A stretch of DNA of 64,000 nt from an uncultured Hyphomicrobiales bacterium (GTDB lineage: Bacteria > Pseudomonadota > Alphaproteobacteria > Rhizobiales > Beijerinckiaceae), in assembly GCA_903861645.1 (NCBI GenBank), contig CAIOVE010000025.1, positions 1 through 64,000 of the forward strand, written 5' to 3'. How positions within the stretch are numbered: position 1 is the stretch's first letter; each line of letters starts with the position of its first letter. The translations under genes were made by a program, and so were the position numbers. Below the pieces are notes generated by a model. That model worked only from the letters and a program-made list of their open reading frames with translations. It had not been told where the DNA came from and did not search any database. Below, piece by piece: positions 34,265-43,789 of the stretch.

Positions 34265-35203
34265 ATGAGACCTGGTCAGAATAACAAGCGCATGCGCGGT
34301 CGGAACAACAACAACAATCGCAAGAGCCCCAATCCTCTTACCCGTAGCTATGAATCCAACGGTCCCGACGTCAAGATTCGCGGCACGGCTCATCACGTCG
34401 CCGAGAAATACTTGCAGCTTGCGCGGGACGCCCAGTCTTCCGGCGATCCGGTCATGGCGGAGAGCTATCTCCAGCACGCCGAACACTATTTCCGCCTGAT
34501 CGCGGCCGCCCAGGCGGCCCAGCAGCAGGCGCAGATGGGCTATCAGCGCTCGCCCAACGATCCCATCCTCGAGGATGAGGACGAGGACGATGATTTCAGC
34601 GCCCTGCCGGATCGCTTCGCCTCGCCGCCCGAGCGGCTCGCGCCACCGCCGCCCTACGCCAATCCACAGCAGCCGATGATGCAGCCGCCGGCGCCCCAGC
34701 AGCAGCCCTATCAGGACCGCGCGCCCTATAATGGCGAGCGGCCGCAGCAGCAGGACCGCCAGCAACAGCCGCGCGGCGATCGCCCGAATGGCGACCGCCC
34801 CTATCAGGATCGCAACAACCAGAACCGCTTCAACCAGAACCGCGGCCCGCGCGACAACCGCCCGCCGCGCGAGTTCCGCAACGACGGCCAGCCGCAACCG
34901 CAGTATCAGCCGCAGCAACAGCCCCAACCCCAAGCTCAGCCTCAACCGCGCGTCGAACTCGCGCCCGAGCCGGAACCCGTTGGCCTGCCCTCGTTCATCA
35001 CGACGCCGGTTCGCGTTCAAGCCCCGGTCGAAGCGGCTCCGGCCCCCGTCGTCGAGCAGGCGAGGGATGAGCAACCGACCGGCGGCTATCACCTGCGACC
35101 CCGTCGGCGGCGCGCCCGGCCAGACGCCGAGCGCGCGGCGGGCGAGTCCGAGGCGCCTGAACAGGCTCCCGCGCCCGGCGAGACCTCGCTGTTTGGCGAG
35201 TAA
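34265..35203 (+). CDS. DUF4167 protein with Q/N/P/R-rich disordered C-terminus
   Basis: MRPGQNNKRMRGRNNNNNRKSPNPLTRSYESNGPDVKIRGTAHHVAEKYLQLARDAQSSGDPVMAESYLQHAEHYFRLI, then low complexity. Confidence 0.85.
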   Translation: MRPGQNNKRMRGRNNNNNRKSPNPLTRSYESNGPDVKIRGTAHHVAEKYLQLARDAQSSGDPVMAESYLQHAEHYFRLIAAAQAAQQQAQMGYQRSPNDPILEDEDEDDDFSALPDRFASPPERLAPPPPYANPQQPMMQPPAPQQQPYQDRAPYNGERPQQQDRQQQPRGDRPNGDRPYQDRNNQNRFNQNRGPRDNRPPREFRNDGQPQPQYQPQQQPQPQAQPQPRVELAPEPEPVGLPSFITTPVRVQAPVEAAPAPVVEQARDEQPTGGYHLRPRRRRARPDAERAAGESEAPEQAPAPGETSLFGE

Positions 35204-35233
35204 CGCTTCAACACCGATATAGATTTAGATCAA

Positions 35234-35266
35234 AGGCGCGAGGATCGATCCTCGCGCCTCTTTTTT
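35234..35266. terminator. Rho-independent terminator after DUF4167 gene
   Basis: Perfect 26-bp palindrome AGGCGCGAGGATCGATCCTCGCGCCT followed by CTTTTTT. Confidence 0.85.
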
Positions 35267-35379
35267 GTTGCGCATTGGCCCCCTAGATAAGTCGCAACGA
35301 TCGTTTTCCGGTCGAATCAGTGCATCGTGACGCCAATCCCGCCGCTTCGGGGCGACTTTGGCGGTCCAGGAGGTCGATC

Positions 35380-38028
35380 ATGAATATCGAGAAATTCACC
35401 GAACGCGCGCGCGGCTTCATCCAGTCCGCGCAGTCCGCCGCCATCCGGGACGGACACCAGCAGTTCACGCCGGAGCATATCCTGAAGGTATTGCTCGACG
35501 ACGAGGAGGGCCTCGCGTCCGGTCTCATCGATCGCGCCGGCGGCCGCTCGCGCGAGGCGCTGGTGCAGACCGAAATCGCGCTGGCGAAACTGCCGAAGGT
35601 GCAAGGTTCCGGCGCTGGCCAGCTTTATCTCGCGCCGACAACCGTTCGCGTTTTCGACAACGCCGAGAAGATCGCCGAGAAGGCGGGCGATTCCTATGTC
35701 ACCGTCGAGCGCCTGCTGGTCGCTCTCGCGATGGAGAAATCCTGCGAAGCCGGCAAGATCCTCGCGAACGCGGGCGTCAATCCGCAATCGCTCAACGCGG
35801 CCATCAACGAGCTGCGCAAGGGCCGCACCGCCGACAACGCAACCGCCGAGAACAGCTACGACGCGCTCAAGAAATACGCGCGCGACCTGACGGAAGCCGC
35901 CCGCGCCGGCAAGCTGGACCCGGTCATCGGCCGTGACGAGGAAATCCGCCGCGCGATGCAGGTGTTGTCGCGACGCACTAAAAATAATCCCGTGCTCATC
36001 GGCGAACCCGGCGTCGGCAAGACGGCGATCGTCGAGGGCCTCGCGCTGCGCATCGTCAATGGCGACGTGCCGGAATCGCTCAAGGACAAGAAACTGCTGG
36101 CGCTCGACATGGGTTCGCTCATTGCCGGCGCGAAATATCGCGGCGAGTTCGAGGAGCGTCTCAAGGCGGTGCTGAACGAGGTGACCTCTGCGGAAGGCGG
36201 CATCATCCTGTTCATCGACGAGATGCACACGCTGGTTGGCGCCGGCAAGTCCGATGGCGCGATGGACGCCTCGAACCTGCTCAAGCCGGCCCTCGCGCGC
36301 GGCGAATTGCATTGCATTGGCGCCACGACGCTCGACGAATATCGCAAGCACGTCGAGAAGGATCCCGCGCTGGCGCGGCGCTTCCAGCCCGTGTTCGTCA
36401 ACGAGCCTACGGTGGAGGATACCGTCTCCATCCTGCGCGGCCTGAAGGACAAGTACGAGATGCACCATGGCGTGCGCATCACCGACTCCGCGCTGGTGTC
36501 GGCGGCGACCTTGTCAAACCGCTACATTGCAGACCGCTTCCTGCCGGACAAGGCCATCGACCTCGTCGACGAGGCGGCGGCGCGCCTGCGCATGCAGGTC
36601 GACTCCAAGCCGGAGGAACTCGACGAACTCGATCGTCGCGTCATCCAGCTCAAGATCGAGCAGGAAGCCCTGAAGAAGGAAACCGATTCAGCCTCGCGCG
36701 ATCGTCTGGTGAAACTTGAAATCGAACTTGGCGACCTCGAGGAAAAGTCGGCGTCGCTGACCACGCGTTGGCGCGCGGAAAAGAACAAGCTCGGCGCCGC
36801 GCAGAAACTCAAGGAGCAGCTTGAGCAGGCGCGCACCGATCTCGCCAACGCGCAGCGCAAGGGCGATTACGCGGAAGCGGGACGGCTGACCTACGCCGTC
36901 ATTCCCGACTTCGAAAAGCAGCTCGCCGAAACCGAGGCGCGCGGCGCGGGCGCGCTCGTCGAGGAAGCCGTCACCGCCGATCACGTCGCGCAGGTTGTCT
37001 CGCGCTGGACCGGCGTGCCCGTCGACAAGATGCTTGAAGGCGAAAAGGACAAGCTGCTCAAGATGGAGCAGGAGCTGGCCAAGCGCGTCGTTGGACAGGC
37101 GGAGGCGGTGGAAGCCGTCGCGACCGCGGTGCGCCGCGCCCGCGCCGGTTTGCAGGATCCCAACCGCCCCATCGGCTCGTTCATGTTCCTTGGACCGACG
37201 GGCGTCGGCAAGACCGAACTCACCCGCGCGCTCGCGTCGTTTCTCTTCGACGACGAGACGGCGATGGTGCGCATCGACATGTCCGAATACATGGAAAAGC
37301 ACTCGGTCTCGCGCCTAATCGGCGCGCCTCCCGGCTATGTCGGCTACGAGGAAGGCGGCGCGCTGACCGAGGCCGTTCGACGGCGGCCCTATCAGGTCGT
37401 TCTTTTCGACGAAATCGAAAAGGCGCATCCCGATGTCTTCAACGTGCTGCTCCAAGTTCTCGACGACGGGCGCCTGACCGATGGTCAGGGACGCACGGTC
37501 GATTTCCGCAACGTGCTGATCATCATGACGTCGAATCTCGGCGCCGAATACATGGTCATGCAGAAGGAGGGCGAGGACTCGGCCGCCGTGCACGACGAGG
37601 TCATGCAGGTCGTGCGATCGCGCTTCCGTCCCGAGTTCCTCAACCGCATCGACGAGATCATCCTGTTCCACCGGCTCCGCCGCGAGGACATGGGCGCGAT
37701 CGTCGATATCCAGATCAAGCGTCTGCTGACCCTGCTGGAGGATCGCAAGATCAAGGTGACGCTCGATGCGAAGGCGCGTCAGTGGCTCGCCGACAAGGGG
37801 TACGATCCCGCCTATGGCGCGCGTCCACTCAAGCGCGTCATCCAGAAGAACGTGCAAAATCCCATGGCGGAAATGATTCTCGCCGGGAACGTTCACGATG
37901 GCGACGACATCAGGCTGTCCGTCGACAAGGGCGCGTTGACGATCGGCGGCGCTCACGTGTCGTCGAGCGAGGAACAAGCCGGCCCGACGAAGGGAGCCAC
38001 CGTGGTGAACTTCCCCAAGGGCGCCTGA
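35380..38028 (+). CDS. clpB: ATP-dependent chaperone ClpB
   Basis: [39 protein letters not shown]; two AAA+ modules ([30 protein letters not shown]). Confidence 0.97.
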   Translation: MNIEKFTERARGFIQSAQSAAIRDGHQQFTPEHILKVLLDDEEGLASGLIDRAGGRSREALVQTEIALAKLPKVQGSGAGQLYLAPTTVRVFDNAEKIAEKAGDSYVTVERLLVALAMEKSCEAGKILANAGVNPQSLNAAINELRKGRTADNATAENSYDALKKYARDLTEAARAGKLDPVIGRDEEIRRAMQVLSRRTKNNPVLIGEPGVGKTAIVEGLALRIVNGDVPESLKDKKLLALDMGSLIAGAKYRGEFEERLKAVLNEVTSAEGGIILFIDEMHTLVGAGKSDGAMDASNLLKPALARGELHCIGATTLDEYRKHVEKDPALARRFQPVFVNEPTVEDTVSILRGLKDKYEMHHGVRITDSALVSAATLSNRYIADRFLPDKAIDLVDEAAARLRMQVDSKPEELDELDRRVIQLKIEQEALKKETDSASRDRLVKLEIELGDLEEKSASLTTRWRAEKNKLGAAQKLKEQLEQARTDLANAQRKGDYAEAGRLTYAVIPDFEKQLAETEARGAGALVEEAVTADHVAQVVSRWTGVPVDKMLEGEKDKLLKMEQELAKRVVGQAEAVEAVATAVRRARAGLQDPNRPIGSFMFLGPTGVGKTELTRALASFLFDDETAMVRIDMSEYMEKHSVSRLIGAPPGYVGYEEGGALTEAVRRRPYQVVLFDEIEKAHPDVFNVLLQVLDDGRLTDGQGRTVDFRNVLIIMTSNLGAEYMVMQKEGEDSAAVHDEVMQVVRSRFRPEFLNRIDEIILFHRLRREDMGAIVDIQIKRLLTLLEDRKIKVTLDAKARQWLADKGYDPAYGARPLKRVIQKNVQNPMAEMILAGNVHDGDDIRLSVDKGALTIGGAHVSSSEEQAGPTKGATVVNFPKGA

Positions 38029-38041
38029 AACGAAAATCGCG

Positions 38042-38072
38042 AAAGCCGGCGGCCTCGGTCGCCGGCTTTTTC
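38042..38072. terminator. Rho-independent terminator after clpB (convergent with uppP)
   Basis: AAAGCCGGCG...CGCCGGCTTTTT. Confidence 0.85.
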
Positions 38073-38073
38073 G

Positions 38074-38946
38074 TCAAGCCAGCCAGCCGGCGAAAAACGC
38101 GACGATCAGCAAAACGCCCATGGTCCCGCGATAGAACACGAAGGGCCAGGCGGAAAACCGCTCCAGAAAGCGCATCAGTCCCCAGATCGCCGCGAAGGCG
38201 GATATCGAGCCGACGACAAGACCCACGGCGAGAATGGACCAGCCGTGACCGTCGAGATGCGCCTTCCATAATTCATAGAATTCCTTGAGGCCGGCGAGCG
38301 CGATGGCGGGCACGCCGAGCAGGAAGGAAAACCGCGCGGCCTCGTCCCGCTTCATTCCTAGAAAGAGCGCTCCCGTCAGCGTCGAGCCGGAGCGGGAAAC
38401 GCCGGGGATCAACGCGCCGACCTGCGCGCAGCCGACGATCATCGCGTCGAGCAAATTGACATGATCGATGGTGCGCGTGTGCCGGGCGCGCAACTCCGCG
38501 ACGGCCAGCAAGATCGCCATCAGCAGGCTCGACGCGCCGATCACGACAAGCCCGCGCAGCGGCGAGTTGCACTGATTGAGCAAGCCCGAAAGCGCGAGAC
38601 CGACGATGATGATCGGCACGGTGGCCAACACGATCCAGACCGCGAAGCGGAAATGCCAGTCGTCGAAATCCCGCCGCAACGCCGCGCGGGTCGACCCGAC
38701 CACGATGTCGCGCATGTCGCCCCAGAAATAACTGATGACCGCCGCGAGCGCCGCCATCTGCATCGCGGCGGAAAAGGCCGAGCCGGGGTCGGGCCAGCCG
38801 AGCAGGGCCGGCACGATGCGCATATGCGCGGTCGACGAAATAGGCAGGAGTTCGGTGATGCCCTGCACGACGCCTAGGAAGGCGACCTTCCCATACCCCA
38901 GCGCCACGAAACCCGTGTCGATACCCTGCGTGCAGACGTCGGCCAT
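38074..38946 (-). CDS. uppP: Undecaprenyl-diphosphate phosphatase
   Basis: VAFLGVVQGITELLPISSTAHMRIVPALLGWPDPGSAF, GVSRSGSTLTGALFLGM. Confidence 0.94.
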   Translation of the reverse strand: MADVCTQGIDTGFVALGYGKVAFLGVVQGITELLPISSTAHMRIVPALLGWPDPGSAFSAAMQMAALAAVISYFWGDMRDIVVGSTRAALRRDFDDWHFRFAVWIVLATVPIIIVGLALSGLLNQCNSPLRGLVVIGASSLLMAILLAVAELRARHTRTIDHVNLLDAMIVGCAQVGALIPGVSRSGSTLTGALFLGMKRDEAARFSFLLGVPAIALAGLKEFYELWKAHLDGHGWSILAVGLVVGSISAFAAIWGLMRFLERFSAWPFVFYRGTMGVLLIVAFFAGWLA

Positions 38947-39029
38947 GTTGGAAACTCTATATGAGCGGCGGGATCGCCCTGATTCGGGGACGGCGTTGGC
39001 GTTTCTTTTTCCAGACCGGAAGGCGGCGA

Positions 39030-39965
39030 TCAATCGGGATTTTCGGAGGGGTTGGCGGCCGCCGCTCCCTCGCCCGCGCGACAACGGAGAAGCGCGGCAT
39101 TGACCTCGCCGCCAAGCAGGAAAATGGCGGCCAGCGAATAGAGGAACACCAGCGCGATCATCACCGACGCGAGACCCGCGTAGGTTGAAACATAATTGCG
39201 GGCGAATTCCGCGAGATACTGGCCGAAGCCCTCGGCGAAACCGAGGGACAGCAGGAGGGTCAAGGCGATACCCGGCAAGATATCCCGGAAGCGCCGGTGT
39301 CCGGCGGGCAGCCATTTATGCGCGATCGTCAATGTGGCGACGAGCGCAAGGGTCGTGATGAGAAAGCGCGACACGGTGAGCACGGTCCACAGCGGCGCGA
39401 GCGCCGGCGCGTAATCCAGTATTTTCAGCCAGATCAACGGGGCGAACACCACCAGAAACGCGAGCAGGAGCAATGTCACCGCGCCGACGATCACATAGGC
39501 GACCGACTCAAGGCGCAGGAGCCACCAGGCGCGTGTTTCATGGGTGTTGTAGGCCCGGTTAAGGCCGATACGCAGCGCCTCGATGGCGCTGGACGAGAAA
39601 TACAGGGCGAGAAATCCGCCGATCGTCAGTAGTCCACCGCGCGTCTGGGTAAGCACATTGTGGATTTCGGCGGCGATCGGCGCGGCGACCTTCTGCGGCC
39701 ATGAATCGAACAGGAGCGCCGCCGCCTCGTCGGCCAGTTCCTTGGAGCCGAAGAACCCGGCGAGCGACGTGACGAAAATCAGGAAGGGAAACATCGAGGT
39801 CAGCATGGACAGCGCGATATGGCTGGCGATGGCCCAGCCATCGTCCTCCAGAAAACCGCCATAGACCTCGTTCAGGAGGTTGATCCAGGACTTCATGGCG
39901 CGACCCGATTGCGCCGGGGGGACGGCGATGCCACCGAAATATCGCGAGTGGCCACGAAACGCCAC
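39030..39965 (-). CDS. YihY/BrkB family inner membrane protein
   Basis: MKSWINLLNEVYGGFLEDDGWAIASHIALSMLTSMFPFLIFVTSLAG...SVMIALVFLYSLAAIFLLGGEVNAAL. Confidence 0.9.
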   Translation of the reverse strand: MAFRGHSRYFGGIAVPPAQSGRAMKSWINLLNEVYGGFLEDDGWAIASHIALSMLTSMFPFLIFVTSLAGFFGSKELADEAAALLFDSWPQKVAAPIAAEIHNVLTQTRGGLLTIGGFLALYFSSSAIEALRIGLNRAYNTHETRAWWLLRLESVAYVIVGAVTLLLLAFLVVFAPLIWLKILDYAPALAPLWTVLTVSRFLITTLALVATLTIAHKWLPAGHRRFRDILPGIALTLLLSLGFAEGFGQYLAEFARNYVSTYAGLASVMIALVFLYSLAAIFLLGGEVNAALLRCRAGEGAAAANPSENPD

Positions 39966-39975
39966 GCATGCGCCG

Positions 39976-40620
39976 CTATTTGCCCGCGAGCCCGGCGAAC
40001 TGAACCTTCACGTCCCGACCTTCCGAAGGCGGAGCGGCCAGACGGGCGCGAAAATAGACAACCTCTCCCGCGCCGATTTCCTTGGCGGGGGCCGGGGAGG
40101 TCCAGGCGTAGACCGGATGTCCGTCGGACGCCCGCACGGACACCTGAAGATCGGGCAATTTCCCGCGCGCCGCGCGCACGCTCGCGACCTCCACCTCGAT
40201 CGTCAGCACCCGCTGGTCGCCATCCTCGATCAGCTTCGAGGATACATGGCGGAACTCCAGTCCGCGCGCGTTCACGGGCAGGCCGATGGCGGCGAAGACG
40301 GACGCGCTGGCGGGAACCGCGCGCGTCAGCGCCTCACGCCTGGCGATCGCGCCCATTCCCGCGAACAGGGCCAGGACGGCGAGAAGCCCGGTGCCCGGCT
40401 TGGGGATACCCTTGCGCCGACGCGGCGGCGCGGGTCTTTTCGGTTCGACGCCATAAAGCATCCGATAGGAGTCCTCGACGCCACGATCGGTGCTGGCGCG
40501 CGCGTTGATCTCGGCGCCCGGCTCCCGCCCATCGGCCACATCGAATTCGGAAGCGGTCATGGGATGCGGCGAGCCTTGGCGTGGGGAGTGGGACGGCGGT
40601 TCTGGAACCCTTGAATCCAT
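39976..40620 (-). CDS. Membrane protein resembling the zinc-ribbon (MJ0042/DUF3426-type) protein found beside ftsE, without the zinc ribbon
   Basis: Pro/Arg-rich region, one TM (GTGLLAVLALFAGMGAIA), then DUF3426-like domain (RGLEFRHVSSKLIEDGDQRVLTIEVEVAS). Confidence 0.65.
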   Translation of the reverse strand: MDSRVPEPPSHSPRQGSPHPMTASEFDVADGREPGAEINARASTDRGVEDSYRMLYGVEPKRPAPPRRRKGIPKPGTGLLAVLALFAGMGAIARREALTRAVPASASVFAAIGLPVNARGLEFRHVSSKLIEDGDQRVLTIEVEVASVRAARGKLPDLQVSVRASDGHPVYAWTSPAPAKEIGAGEVVYFRARLAAPPSEGRDVKVQFAGLAGK

Positions 40621-40636
40621 ATGGCTTCGGATTTGG

Positions 40637-40651
40637 TTAACGTGCGGTTAA
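40637..40651. promoter_or_regulatory. CtrA-type box TTAA-N7-TTAA upstream of ftsE
   Basis: TTAACGTGCGGTTAA, perfect match to the alphaproteobacterial CtrA consensus. Confidence 0.7.
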
Positions 40652-40717
40652 AGTGCGCCTTGCCGCGCGAATCAGGCTGGACGCGCGTCGCGCACGTCGC
40701 GAAGAACGAGGAATGTC

Positions 40718-41380
40718 TTGGTCCGATTCGAGAATGTTGGACTGCGCTACGGCATGGGCGCCGAGGTTCTCCGGGACATCAGCTTCCAGATCGAGCCCCG
40801 ATCCTTCCAGTTCCTGACCGGACCCTCCGGCGCGGGCAAGACAACGCTGTTGCGCCTGGTGCTGCTGTCATTGAAACCGACGCGCGGTTTCATCAAGCTG
40901 TTCGGTCGGGAGGCCTCGACCCTCGACAAGGACGCGGTGACGGCCCTGCGTCGCCGCATCGGCGTCGTCTTTCAGGATTTTCGTCTGCTCGATCATCTGA
41001 CGACCTACGAGAATGTCGCCTTGCCGCTGCGCGTGCAGGGCCGCGATGAAGCCTCCTATCGTTCCGAGGTCGTGGAATTGCTGCGGTGGGTCGGACTCGG
41101 CGAGCGCATGCATGTCCTGCCGCCGGTCCTTTCGGGCGGCGAAAAGCAACGCGCGGCCATCGCCCGCGCCCTCATCGTGCGCCCCGAACTCCTGCTCGCG
41201 GACGAGCCGACGGGCAATGTCGATCCAACGCTCGCGCGCCGGCTGCTGCGTCTGTTCGTCGAATTGCACAAGACGGGCACCGCCGTCGTCATCGCGACAC
41301 ACGATCTGACGCTCATGGAGCAGTTCGACGGCGCGCGTCGCCTCGTGCTCGGCGAGGGGCATTTGCACATCTATGACTAG
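40718..41380 (+). CDS. ftsE: Cell division ATP-binding protein FtsE
   Basis: VRFENVGLRYGMGAEVLRDISFQIEPRSFQFLTGPSGAGKTTLLRL...LSGGEKQRAAIARALIVRPELLLADEPTGNVDP; TTG start. Confidence 0.94.
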   Translation: MVRFENVGLRYGMGAEVLRDISFQIEPRSFQFLTGPSGAGKTTLLRLVLLSLKPTRGFIKLFGREASTLDKDAVTALRRRIGVVFQDFRLLDHLTTYENVALPLRVQGRDEASYRSEVVELLRWVGLGERMHVLPPVLSGGEKQRAAIARALIVRPELLLADEPTGNVDPTLARRLLRLFVELHKTGTAVVIATHDLTLMEQFDGARRLVLGEGHLHIYD

Positions 41381-42359
41381 TTCGCGCTGGAGCCAGCTCA
41401 GATCGCGCCTGCCCGGTTCGACGTCCGGCGAGATCGGCGGTGAAAAATTCGCCGAACCGCTAAAGCGCAACATGCCGCTGATCCCCGCCGACACCATTGC
41501 CGGGCGCGCGCTCGTCACCGTCATCGCCATCATGACGTTCCTCGCCGCGATCTCGGCGGGGGCCGGCGTCCTCGTGAACGACGCGTCGCGCGGCTGGATG
41601 GACCTCGTGTCACGGGAAATGACAATTCAGGTCAAGCCGCGCGCCGGTCGCGACATCGAGGCGGATGTCGCGGCGGCGGCGAATGTCGCCCGCGCGACGA
41701 CGGGCGTTTCAAGCGTTCGCGTTTTCAGCAAGGGCGACTCTGAAAAACTGCTCGAACCCTGGCTGGGGACGGGCCTTGATCTCGGCGAACTGCCTATCCC
41801 CCGTCTGATCGTGTTCGAGCGCGACGCGAACCGGGCGGTTGATATCTCCGCCTTGCGCGATGAACTCCTCAGGAAATCGCCATCGGCCTCGCTCGACGAT
41901 CATACCCTTTGGATGGAGCGGCTGGCATCGATGGCGCGAACGCTGGTGTTCATCGTCATCGTGATTTTCCTGCTCGTGCTCACGGCAATGGGCCTCGCGG
42001 TGGCCTTCGCGACACGCGGCGCGATGGCCGGCACGAGCGAAATCGTCAACGTGTTACATTTCGTTGGCGCGGAGGATTCGTTCATAGCCGCGCAGTTCAA
42101 GCAACATTTCCTCCGGCTGGGCCTGCGCGGCGGCGCGATTGGCGGCGGCGCGGCCATGCTGGTTTTTGGTCTGTCCGCCACGCTGGCGGCGTGGCGGGCG
42201 CATACGCCGGCCGGCGACCAGATCGAGGCCCTGTTCGGCACGTTCTCGCTTGGCCTGCTTGGCTACGCGGTGATTGGCGCCATCGCCGTGGGCATCGCGG
42301 TCTTGACCGGCCTCGTGTCGCGATCGATTGTCTTCCGTCACCTGCGCGGACTGAGTTGA
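41373..42359 (+). CDS. ftsX: Cell division protein FtsX
   Basis: Follows ftsE with overlap; four-TM FtsX architecture. Confidence 0.9.
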   Translation: MTSSRWSQLRSRLPGSTSGEIGGEKFAEPLKRNMPLIPADTIAGRALVTVIAIMTFLAAISAGAGVLVNDASRGWMDLVSREMTIQVKPRAGRDIEADVAAAANVARATTGVSSVRVFSKGDSEKLLEPWLGTGLDLGELPIPRLIVFERDANRAVDISALRDELLRKSPSASLDDHTLWMERLASMARTLVFIVIVIFLLVLTAMGLAVAFATRGAMAGTSEIVNVLHFVGAEDSFIAAQFKQHFLRLGLRGGAIGGGAAMLVFGLSATLAAWRAHTPAGDQIEALFGTFSLGLLGYAVIGAIAVGIAVLTGLVSRSIVFRHLRGLS

Positions 42360-42381
42360 AACCGGACGGATCGCCATCGAA

Positions 42382-43140
42382 ATGCTTTTTATCCGCTCGC
42401 TGATCTTCAACGCGCTTTTCTACGCCAATCTCATCGTGTTGATGATTTTGGGGCTGCCAACCTTGCTGTTTGGTCACAGCGCGGTGCTGATGCTGGCGCG
42501 GGCCTGGGCTCGAACATCCAACTGGTTGTTGCGCGTCGTCTGCGGATTGAAGGCGGAATATCGCGGCGTCGAGAATATTCCGACGGGCGGCTACATCATC
42601 GCGCCAAAACACCAGTCGATCTGGGAAACCTTTTCGCTCGTGCCCTTCGCCCCCGATTTTTCCTACATCCTGAAGCGCGAGCTGACATGGATTCCCGTGT
42701 TCGGCTGGTATCTCATTCGGGGCCGACAAGTCGCGATCGACCGATCGAAGGGCGCGCTCGCCATGGCAGAGGTCAAGAGCCGCTCGCGCGAGGCGCTCGA
42801 GGGTGGCCGACAGATCTTCATTTTCCCCGAGGGAACGCGCCGGCCAGTGGGCGCGCCGCCAATCTACAAGTCCGGCGTCGGCAATATCTATGTCGAATGT
42901 AACGCGCCAGTCTTGCCGGTGGCGCACAACGCCGGACTGTTCTGGCCGCGTCGATCCTTCATGCGCCGTCCCGGCACCATTCTGGTCGAGTTTCTCGAAC
43001 CCATCCCGCCCGGCCTCGAGAAGGCTGAATTCATGCGGACGCTCACGGAGCGCGTCGAAACCGCGACCAACCGCCTCGTCGCGGAAGCCATCGCCAGGGA
43101 TCCTTCCCTCGCGGACGTCGTCACAAGGACCGCTTCCTGA
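42382..43140 (+). CDS. plsC: 1-acyl-sn-glycerol-3-phosphate acyltransferase
   Basis: IIAPKHQSIWETF (HX4D-like variant), IFIFPEGTRRPVG. Confidence 0.9.
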   Translation: MLFIRSLIFNALFYANLIVLMILGLPTLLFGHSAVLMLARAWARTSNWLLRVVCGLKAEYRGVENIPTGGYIIAPKHQSIWETFSLVPFAPDFSYILKRELTWIPVFGWYLIRGRQVAIDRSKGALAMAEVKSRSREALEGGRQIFIFPEGTRRPVGAPPIYKSGVGNIYVECNAPVLPVAHNAGLFWPRRSFMRRPGTILVEFLEPIPPGLEKAEFMRTLTERVETATNRLVAEAIARDPSLADVVTRTAS

Positions 43141-43146
43141 ACAGCC

Positions 43147-43674
43147 TTATGTCAAATGCGCGCAATACCATGCGAGGTCCGCGTCGTGGAGCCCAAGTTC
43201 CACGAGGTGAGCGTAGGTGTTGAGGACATATTCGGGATTGGCGCCCGATCCGCCGACGCCTTGCCGCACCAATTGCAGCGACCGCTCGCGACCGAGCTTG
43301 CCCGCGTATTGCGCGTGTCGACGATCAACGACATAGCAGAGCGCGGGAACGCGCGGCCGGCCATCGCCAAGGTCGACGCTTATCCATTTTTCCTCATACA
43401 CGGACGTCACGAGTTCCCGTTCGCGCAAATAGGCGACAGTCGCCGCGCGAAACGCGCCCGAAACGCGAAAGGCGACGCCCTTGCACGAGCCGCCGCGGTC
43501 CAGTCCGAGCACAAGGCCCGGATGCTCGGGCGTGCCGCGATGCACGTGCGAGTAAATGCACAGCGACCGATGGTAGCCGTGGACGCTGGCGATCCGACGC
43601 TCGATGAACTCGAAACCCGGCCGCCACATCAACGATCCGTATCCAAAAACCCAGAAATCCCCGGTATCATTCAT
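43147..43674 (-). CDS. chaC: Gamma-glutamylcyclotransferase, ChaC family
   Basis: FWVFGYGSLMWRPGFEFIERRIASVHGYHRSLCIYSHVHRGTPEHPGLVLGLDRGGSCKGVAFRV. Confidence 0.92.
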   Translation of the reverse strand: MNDTGDFWVFGYGSLMWRPGFEFIERRIASVHGYHRSLCIYSHVHRGTPEHPGLVLGLDRGGSCKGVAFRVSGAFRAATVAYLRERELVTSVYEEKWISVDLGDGRPRVPALCYVVDRRHAQYAGKLGRERSLQLVRQGVGGSGANPEYVLNTYAHLVELGLHDADLAWYCAHLT

Positions 43675-43789
43675 GGTGCGCGCCCGATTCCCGCCTTGGC
43701 GTACAGGGGCGCAAGCGCGCGAGCAATGGGCATTGGTGGACGCGGGAACCCGACATCCCTATGTAGAATCGATATCTGGAGTTCATGCC

